Source of the DNA: Shewanella sp. VB17
GTDB lineage: Bacteria; Pseudomonadota; Gammaproteobacteria; Enterobacterales; Shewanellaceae
DNA: 64,000 nucleotides
Reading direction: 5' to 3'
Assembly: GCF_013248905.1 (NCBI RefSeq)
Contig: NZ_JABRVS010000001.1
Location: 1,178,001 to 1,242,000, forward strand
Positions 63,001 to 64,000 of the stretch are shown one piece after another. The first letter of the stretch is position 1. Each line of letters opens with the position of its first letter. Both the position numbers and the translations under genes were made by a program. Below the pieces are notes generated by a model, which saw only the letters and a program-made list of their open reading frames with translations, did not search any database and was not told the DNA's origin.

Positions 63001-63479
63001 TAGAATCTCGTGGTGCGAAAGATATTAAGGTGTTTTTACTTGATTCAGTCATGAATTCAGAGCCGCTTCACAGGTTAAAAAAGCAAATGGATATGCCATC
63101 TATGGTACTAAAAATGAGAGAGGTACTTCATGAGGAGGGTGAAGTAGATTCAGATTATATTGAAAAAGTATTGCAGGTGTATCCGCTAGAAATAGCAATG
63201 GCGCAATGTGAACAAAGCGGTCGACTAGAGTATGCTGAGGTGACTCTGTTTAAGGCTGGTTTGACGGATTGCAGAATGGGTGATGATGTGATTTCAAACA
63301 ATATGAGTCGATTTGTCGTTGAATTACCAGATAACAACGTGACTCAGTGGGTGGAGAAACCACTTACTGTAAGATTAATGAATAACAGACATCATGGTAA
63401 TATTATTGAATCAGTAGGGGAGATCAGAATGGAGATAATGAAATGTTTACTATTAGATGAAGCCATTGAATTAATATAA
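44799..63479 (+). CDS. Five-module nonribosomal peptide synthetase
   Basis: A single 6226-residue NRPS. Order: C1-A1-T1, C2-A2-T2, C3-A3-T3, C4-A4-T4-E, C5-A5-T5-TE. Key residues: C-domain HHxxxDG motifs at about 152, 1249, 2353, 3462 and 5031; A-domain YTSGTTG at 634, 1750, 2851, 3966 and 5518; carrier serines at 1043, 2148, 3252, 4386 and 5926; E-domain HHLIIDAVSW at about 4583; thioesterase Ser6055, Asp6082 and His6198/6199. All catalytic motifs look intact. ATG 44799 follows AGGAAG. The expected product is a pentapeptide, Ser-X-X-D-Val-Val, released by the thioesterase as an acid or ring. No MbtH or PPTase gene is adjacent. Confidence 0.95.
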   Translation: MSMNVMNNEMQQSGVSALDFLKLHPAQEDIYYDQILNHQSPKNNLGGYTTIEDVDICILQQAWVLLHAHLDALQLKITTDGDGSPLQYIQHDKVPSLVGFHDLSLMDDAKNTALEWMQQQVDTYMDYLGDELNKISLIKLSANSYYIFIKAHHIMNDGVGIYRLHEYLHRLYQDIEQGNSTDWLLDIPQFKEAVLVKSEYLNSSKYAQDKTYWQELLKQHESHKLPTRYPLTDNAICTLALSVESTMQLYDFCADNRLNMLAVFSSVVSVVMSGITGHSDLLLNTVTHGRSGKKGMQVVGMQVNTFPFTASLNENLNVIEHIKTIMASMKKSYGHCDFPYSHLNRLANRYDALLPDIMVSYERVKNDAVEQLPYSIFKVESTFDDHPLRLRLDDFETNQSLEISASYGQQYFTQAEIKLVLERIEQVLMTFVESPTTQIKQVPKLLPHERDILLYRFNDTAADYPQDKTLHQLFAEQVAKTPDSIALVFEDTQLTYAELDKRANQLAHAIRQEYLNTCGHELMADTLIPLYLDRSLEMVISILAVLKAGGAYVPISPEYPVERTQFILTDTAAKLVVTQSQHLATLTGLSDKANNTINHDVSLLAADILSAYEDMPTESPSPISIATDLAYVIYTSGTTGRPKGVALAHNAVVNRIHWMQKTYPLIESDRVLQKTPYIFDVSVWELLWANQVGARIVIAAPEVHKQPELLQALICDAEITTLHFVPSMLSGFSHHLKASAQCFSERVKQVFCSGEALGVTHVEEFNQVSAAGSCLFNLYGPTEAAIDVSYFDTREIFNNSVPIGRAIDNIRLYVLDEQRQLMPVGSIGELYIGGAGLARGYLNRPELTQACFIDNPFATAKDIEKGYTRLYKTGDLVRYLSDGCLEYLGRNDSQVKIRGYRIELGEIETALSSLDRVKQAVVIDRERDGNKYLAAYIISNEQVLNEQAQDSHARETDSLIASLMQTLPEYMVPATFTEIDVIPLTINGKLDRRALPEPAWVSVDNYTAPRNNLEAQLCEIWQSVLGLELVGIHDNFFRSGGDSITAMKLVAAIRRKLDVDLALSALFEQKTIAGISLTLNEQMLNQDARVVIPHLDLGEEARYPVSFAQARMLFIEQFEQGSNAYHMPYLAQLDDDVNVYLLEKAINVVSERHAVMNSVYGYSEYGYSDEYDHDERHVDKHDFDETGTAYQQALDSDLTFRSQTCHDEAELLALVKADIAHPFDLQHEPSLRLSHYQLAQGQYILLMWHHIAMDGWSTDIFIRELGEVYQALKASREIDLPALDINYGDYAAWQRDYLQGEVGTRQLDYWRQTLSGYETLALPTDKPRPAQIDYRGQDSDFIVDTALSAELRALAKQQETTLYTVLLSAFYVSLAKLTGQEDIIVGSPSDNRHHAQTQSLIGMFVNSLALRAQVSGDSDISQFIQTVHKVVSQAKSNQDIPFEQLVDGLDVERDSSRHPIFQVMFSVQDFGRDSSAGEMSASQLPFSPVVLEEAEEALYSPAKFDLSLFLANSEENISGQLNYAVGLFDETTITRISAIYTRVLTAFVAEPTQKLANIDVLSTQERNTLLYDFNDTDAPYPQDKTLYQLFAEQATKTPDNIALVFEDTQLTYNELNERANQLAHAIRQEYLDTCGHELKADTLIPLYLDRSLEMVISILAVLKAGGAYVPISPEYPTERTQFILTDTAAKLVVTQSQHLGTLTGLSHGANNTTNHDVSLLAADILSTYVDMPTEAPIYISTATDLAYVIYTSGTTGQPKGVMIEHKSSASRNQYMSSRGETAKNTYLFKTSYVFDVSVSDLFSHLNVGAKIVMAQSSFDMDEIMHLLEFHDINACHFVPSQFSALLASTTLPCDFEHIYFSGENLTQEQLVHFDFNLTKVINYYGPTETGEATSYMVNSLNADSTIGRPFNDVKVYVLQGMALAPLGAIGELYIGGAGLARGYLNRPELTEQCFIDNPFATEADIAKGYTRLYKTGDLVRYLPSGNADGNTDGNLEYLGRNDSQVKIRGYRIELGEIETALSLLDSVKQAVVIDREREGNKYLAAYIISNESPLDGKSIHTDSLIASLTQALPEYMVPATFTVIDAIPLTINGKLDRRALPEPAWVSVDNYTAPRNALEAQLCEIWQSVLCLEQVGIHDNFFRSGGDSITAMKLVAAIRRELNVDLALSALFEQKTIAGIVMTLNEQMLNQDVRVIIPHLDLGDKACYPVSFAQARMLFIEQFEQGSSAYHIPYLAQLDDNVNVYLLEKAINVVSGRHAVMNSVYGYSENDYDERNVDETHTAYQRALDSHLAFRSQTCHDEDELLALVKADIAHPFDLQHEPSLRLNHYQLAQSQSQSESSELGQYILLMWHHIAMDGWSTDIFIRELGEVYQALKASREIDLPVLDINYGDYAAWQRDYLQGEVGTQQLDYWRQTLSGYETLALPTDKPRPAQIDYRGQDSDFIVDTALSAELRALAKQQETTLYTVLLSAFYVSLAKLTGQEDIIVGSPSDNRHHAQTQSLIGMFVNSLALRTQVSGDSDIAEFIQTVHKVVSQAKSNQDIPFEQLVDGLDVERDSSRHPIFQVMFSVQDFGTDSIAGEMSASQLPFSPVVLEEALYSPAKFDLSLFLANSEENISGQLNYAVGLFDETTIIRISAIYTRVLTAFVAGPAQKLANIDVLSAQERNTLLYDFNDTDAPYPQDKTLHQLFAEQVAKTPDNIALVFEGEELTYNELNERANQLAHAICQEYLDTCGHELKADTLIPLYLDRSLEMVISILAVLKAGGAYVPISPEYPAERTQFILTDTAAKLVVTQSQHLATLTGLSDEANKTINHDVSLLAADILSTYVDMPTESPSPISTATDLAYVIYTSGTTGKPKGVMVEHGNGVHLVEALTQRFNVQEREKVLLFSSYVFDVSIFEIFVGLSQGLTGYMCSESERDVVSMSDMLANESIDITLLPPVILSQLTPGDFPALKTVISGGDSPSLGLLNSFSEHCQVFNAYGPTEITVCATANEYLVGDSANNIGRGVNNTQRYVLDEYLQLTPLGANGELYIGGAGLARGYLNRPELTQACFIDNPFATEADIAKGYTRLYKTGDLVRYLPDGCLEYLGRNDSQVKIRGYRIELGEIETALSLLDSVKQAVVIDREREGNKYLAAYIISNEQVLNEQAVDGQSRNQQALDTGSLIASLTQVLPEYMVPATFTVIDAIPLTINGKLDRRALPEPAWVSVDNYTAPRNNLETQLCEIWQSVLGLEQVGVHDNFFRSGGDSITAIKLVAAIRRELDVDLALSTLFEQKTIAGISLTLNEQMLAQDTRVIIPHLDLGDKARYPVSFAQARMLFIEQFEQGSSAYHIPYLAQLDDDVNVYLLEKAINVVSGRHAVMNSVYGYSEHDFDEAGTAYQQALDSHLAFRSQTCHDEVELLVLVKADIAHPFDLQHEPSLRLNHYQLAPGQNQSQEQGQGQSQSDSPEQGQYILLMWHHIAMDGWSTDIFIRELGEVYQALSESREIDLPVLDITYGDYAAWQRDYLQGEVGTQQLDYWREALSGYENLALPTDKPRPAQIDYRGQNSDFIVDKSLSAKLRSLAKEQETTLYTVLLSAFYVSLAKLTGQEDIIVGSPSDNRHHAQTQSLIGMFVNSLALRAHVSGDSDITQFIQTVHKVVSQAKSHQDIPFEQLVDGLDVERDSSRHPIFQVMFSVQDFGAGFGSDSGMDEMSASQLPFTQAVLEDAEEALYSPAKFDLSLFLANSEEDISGQLNYAVGLFDETTIIRISAIYTRVLTAFVAEPAQKLANIDVLSAQERNTLLYDFNDTDAPYPQDKTLHQLFAEQVAKTPNNIALVFEDTQLTYRELNERANQLAHAIRQEYLDTNGHELKADTLIPLYLDRSLEMVISILAVLKAGGAYVPISPEYPAERTQFILSDTAAKLVVTQSQHLATLTALTALSDDKAHQISLLAADQPSAYENMPNESPSAISTATDLAYVIYTSGTTGKPKGVLTPHQGITSLVQNNAYIDLSADDVFLQLSDTSFDAATFELWGALTHGAKLALPIRNARMSVEQIQHLLSRHKVSVLWLTRALFDSLYIQDVNLFANLRYLLVGGEALTPALMRQLLAQDSRPEKLLNGYGPTESTTFTTTYDCESFGESVPIGKPINTRKVYILDCNRQLVPMGAVGELYIGGAGLARGYLNRPDLTQACFIDNPFATAKDIAKGYTRLYKTGDLVRYIPNRNANGNADGNTDGNLEYLGRNDSQVKIRGYRIELGEIETALSSLDSVKQAVVIDREREGNKYLAAYIISNEQVLNERVLNEQAQDSHALDTDSLIASLTQSLPEYMVPATFTEIDAIPLTINGKLDRRALPEPAWVSVDNYTAPRNNLETQLCEIWQSVLGLEQVGIHDNFFRSGGDSIISIQLVSKLRQAGFTLQVKTIFDAPTVAQLASMLEKEASSVDIIAEQGRLEGEFGLLPIQDWFFNKPWASAHHWNQAFMVQLPSGIDLPAIELALERLAERHDMLRARFTLSEPLSTEQFSSEQAYSAQIRRQRYDELSTMSPLVSCDVSALSDVELQQQLTTWQSHFSLDVGPLWQAAHLSGYPDGRSRIFFAFHHLIIDAVSWRIIAEDMHLLLTGQSLPAKTSSYRQWVAAVGDYAQRSVDECAYWQQVTAELKPLIAHEAKHQQVMMLSNELTDTLLHEANGGYHTDINDLLLSALAIALQDTLGEPVNHIVLEGHGREFIDDSLDVSQTVGWFTSMYPVKLTADEDIAVNIIQTKEMLRAMPHKGIGYGALRQAGKLTGPLPKVSFNYLGQLGGKREGENERDWSLVTGDAGVQIALDNEDDLALNINGAVQQGMLCFSVVSRLFSVQTTAFVAAFEAGLEAVINTAQCQAQAGGFKTPSDYGVEKLSLTTLSRLQRQHDIEAIYPATSLQQGFIYHHVSQPQDDAYRVQLLLDYHQEINLEVYQQAWRLASLRYPILRTAFDWQEEMLQVVTRGASIDESNFHFHDISHLSEKERELAITDIQQQDRALPFDLTQPGLIRLTLIKQADNLTTVLKSEHHSIADGWSLPVLMQAVHGNYDQLMAGETPILEVDKAYLATQQYYLDTKAETDTYWSDIKDTYQGTTDLSNLLSQKVDLAQVKAIEKPAEQVLTIQGQAYEKLKNMCKAQGVTLNVALQFAWHKLLQTYSGDSQTIVGTTVSGRDVPVEGIESSVGLYINTLPLMVNWEKDADALTVVSVLQTIQRDIAVLNSHSAVSLAILQQDGERLFHSLFVFENYPMAEIDEDNRGIESSLRLRQSVEKIDYPLSVIAFEQGDSLVVKLGFSEDWLVSHDASRLLNQLESILTSIAVEPEQLCQSLSFISEEERDTLLYDFNDTDAPYPQDKTLYQLFAEQATKTPNNIALVFEDTQLTYNELNERANQLAHAIRQEYLDTCGHELKADTLIPLYLDRSLEMVISILAVLKAGGAYVPISPEYPTERTQFILTDTAAKLVVTQSQYLTSLTTLNDSMNHDVSLLAADILSTYVDMPTESPSPISTATDLAYVIYTSGTTGNPKGVLTPHQGITSLVQNNAYIDLSADDVFLQLSDTSFDAATFELWGALTHGAKLALPIRNVRMSVEKIQHLLSRHKVSILWLTRALFDSLYIQDVNLFANLRYLLVGGEALTAALIRQLLAQDNRPEKLLNGYGPTESTTFTTTYDCESFGESVPIGKPMNTRKVYVLDCNRQLVPMGAVGELYIGGAGLARGYLNRPDLTQACFIDNPFATEADIAKGYTRLYKTGDLMRYLPDGCLEYLGRNDNQVKIRGYRIELGEIETALSSLDSVKQAVVIDREREGNKYLAAYIVSNEQVLNEQAVDGQSRNQQALETDSLIASLTQALPEYMVPATFTVIDAIPLTINGKLDRRALPEPAWVSVDNYTAPRNAFETQLCEIWQSVLGLEQVGIHDNFFRSGGDSISAIKLVSAIRRELNVDIPLSTLFSLPKIALLCDWLTKGAGKEDLLKMLTPESTVKRKIFMIHPANAGSEVYVPLALSLADEFNCIGIDNYNHHSEINISSLNQMAAMYIDLILDHTSIAEPIYLLGWSLGGQLALEMAYLLESRGAKDIKVFLLDSVMNSEPLHRLKKQMDMPSMVLKMREVLHEEGEVDSDYIEKVLQVYPLEIAMAQCEQSGRLEYAEVTLFKAGLTDCRMGDDVISNNMSRFVVELPDNNVTQWVEKPLTVRLMNNRHHGNIIESVGEIRMEIMKCLLLDEAIELI
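48063..51375 (+). other. NRPS module 2: C - A(unknown) - T
   Basis: C2 is LCL-like, with HHIAMDGWS at about 1249. The A2 pocket reads D-V-S-H-Y-S-Y-E-A-K, from FDVSVSDLF, ACHFVPS, IYFSGEN, YYGPTETGEA. It matches no common code I know; the acidic residue at position 330 hints at a basic or polar amino acid. A minisatellite (GNADGNTDGN) interrupts the region just before LEYLGRND. T2 serine is 2148. Confidence 0.7.
51378..54675 (+). other. NRPS module 3: C - A(hydrophobic or aromatic?) - T
   Basis: C3 (HHIAMDGWS at about 2353) is nearly identical to C2. The A3 pocket reads D-V-F-L-I-G-A-V-C-K, from FDVSIFEIF, TLLPPV, TVISGGD, AYGPTEITVC. The AVC ending is common among aromatic and some hydrophobic codes, but the whole string is not a standard one. 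T3 serine is 3252. Confidence 0.7.
54678..59400 (+). other. NRPS module 4: C - A(Val) - T - E
   Basis: C4 has HHIAMDGWS at about 3462 and a long Gln/Ser-rich insertion just before it. The A4 pocket reads D-A-F-W-L-G-G-T-F-K, a classic valine code. T4 (Ser4386) belongs to a different carrier subtype (SIISIQLVSKLRQAGF), as usual before an epimerase. The E domain (about 4440-4865) shows HHLIIDAVSW, EGHGRE, TVGWFTSMYP, GIGYGALRQ and FNYLGQL, so D-Val is expected. Confidence 0.85.
59403..62700 (+). other. NRPS module 5: DCL-type C - A(Val) - T
   Basis: C5 (HHSIADGWS at about 5031, opening IEAIYPATSLQQGFIYHH) is a DCL-type domain, matching the upstream epimerase. The A5 pocket is again D-A-F-W-L-G-G-T-F-K (valine). 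Its first ~370 bp are almost identical to A2 and its core to A4, showing recombination. T5 serine is 5926. Confidence 0.85.
62735..63476 (+). other. NRPS thioesterase domain
   Basis: Alpha/beta-hydrolase TE, about residues 5984-6226: opening IFMIHPANAGSEVY, nucleophile elbow GWSLGG (Ser6055), Asp6082 in LLDSV and His6198/6199 in NRHHGN. It releases the peptide by hydrolysis or cyclisation with the Ser side chain; sequence cannot decide between these. Confidence 0.85.
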
Positions 63480-64000
63480 TATTCTTGTTTTAATTGGCAG
63501 CGCATTATTGACTCTCACCCAGCTTTAATGCGCTGTAAATGGGAATGCCTTGTTAACTAAAAATGTAGTCACCAATAAAGTGCATGACTGTTATGACGTG
63601 ATTGGCGAATAGCCAACGGATCTCTTTCGCTACTTATTCAAATAATATACTTATGTTCTGAATCCAAGACATGATAAGTCTGACTTAAAGATGACTTTTA
63701 GTGTCCTCACCAATCTGATGTGTGTTCATCGCTTAGTGTGTTGTTAGTACTTAACCTGGGCTCGGGTTAAGCAGCGCCGCTTAATATCGCTATTTTGGCC
63801 CCTATCTTTGTTGTGTTTTCTAGTCATAGCCAGCTATTACGTACGAAATCCCGCCTTGATATCGACAAAAATGTCGGCATTAAGCAAGTGAGTGGGTGAA
63901 TAGTAATCAGGTTGGGTTTAACTTTTTGATTTTAAGTAAAAAATTAAAGGTATCTGACACTCGTTATCCCGAGTTCAGGTTACTTAGATCCCATCACTGT
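63480..64000. other. Non-coding end of the window
   Basis: No ORF with start and ribosome site was found on either strand. The first 250 bp are unremarkable and no clear hairpin terminator for the NRPS transcript was identified. From 63751 on, palindromic repeats appear (separate entry), along with a small CGACAaaaaTGTCG hairpin around 63863-63876. Confidence 0.5.
63751..63983. repeat. REP/MITE-like element with inverted ends
   Basis: The left end TTAACCTGGGCTCGGGTTAA (63751-63770) is itself palindromic and overlaps a second near-palindrome TTAAGCAGCGCCGCTTAA (63767-63784). The right end TATCCCGAGTTCAGGTTA (63965-63982) is an inverted copy of the left with a few changes. The ~230 bp between them has no gene. 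The structure fits a non-autonomous inverted-repeat element. Confidence 0.55.

Noticed and set aside
44799..63479. Frameshifts or internal stops splitting the NRPS
   Set aside because: The reading frame is open for all 6226 codons and every module keeps its catalytic motifs.

Overview
The window reads as chromosome of a marine gammaproteobacterium, most likely Shewanella. This is inferred from the gene set (YiaV/YiaW-type pair, MipA/DUF3019/two-component cluster, a fused branched-chain 2-oxoacid dehydrogenase E1 next to an acyl-CoA dehydrogenase) and from moderate-to-low GC. No rRNA or tRNA was found to confirm it.

Layout. 1-12.4 kb is housekeeping: the 5' part of lptD, divergent from an amgK-murU-djlA run (LPS export, peptidoglycan sugar recycling, co-chaperone); an outer-membrane barrel; a D-2-hydroxyacid dehydrogenase; a YiaW/YiaV-like pair; a glycerophosphodiesterase lipoprotein; and a MipA-DUF3019-response regulator-histidine kinase operon. 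12.5-17.1 kb holds an acyl-CoA dehydrogenase, an E1 alpha-beta fusion and an acyl-transferase-like protein. 17.1-28.8 kb is mixed: universal stress protein, VOC proteins, a flavin reductase divergent from a SufR-like regulator, rsuA, a POT peptide transporter, GNAT, valS and holC.

28.8-32.7 kb is a repeat-rich accessory stretch. It has two ~90-bp direct repeats, two strongly folded non-coding elements, an orphan membrane-anchored protein, and a REP-associated tyrosine transposase. Upstream of the transposase are four copies of a short repeat and a 62-bp valS fragment that differs from the local valS only at synonymous sites. 32.7-39.3 kb returns to ordinary genes: a sodium:alanine symporter, an ABC-2 export operon with a lipoprotein adaptor, an AraC remnant and an FGGY kinase.

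39.5-63.5 kb is the likely natural-product region. A very AT-rich three-gene operon (unknown protein, YqcI/YcgG-like protein, MFS transporter) ends in a 15-bp-stem terminator. It is followed by an orphan 276-aa protein and then one 18.7-kb gene for a 6226-residue nonribosomal peptide synthetase: C-A-T / C-A-T / C-A-T / C-A-T-E / C-A-T-TE. Specificity residues read by eye predict Ser - X - X (hydrophobic?) - D-Val - Val, possibly N-acylated by the first C domain. The modules are recent duplicates with clear gene-conversion tracts and in-frame minisatellites. No MbtH, phosphopantetheinyl transferase or siderophore receptor lies in the window. The final 0.5 kb is non-coding and carries a REP/MITE-like inverted repeat.
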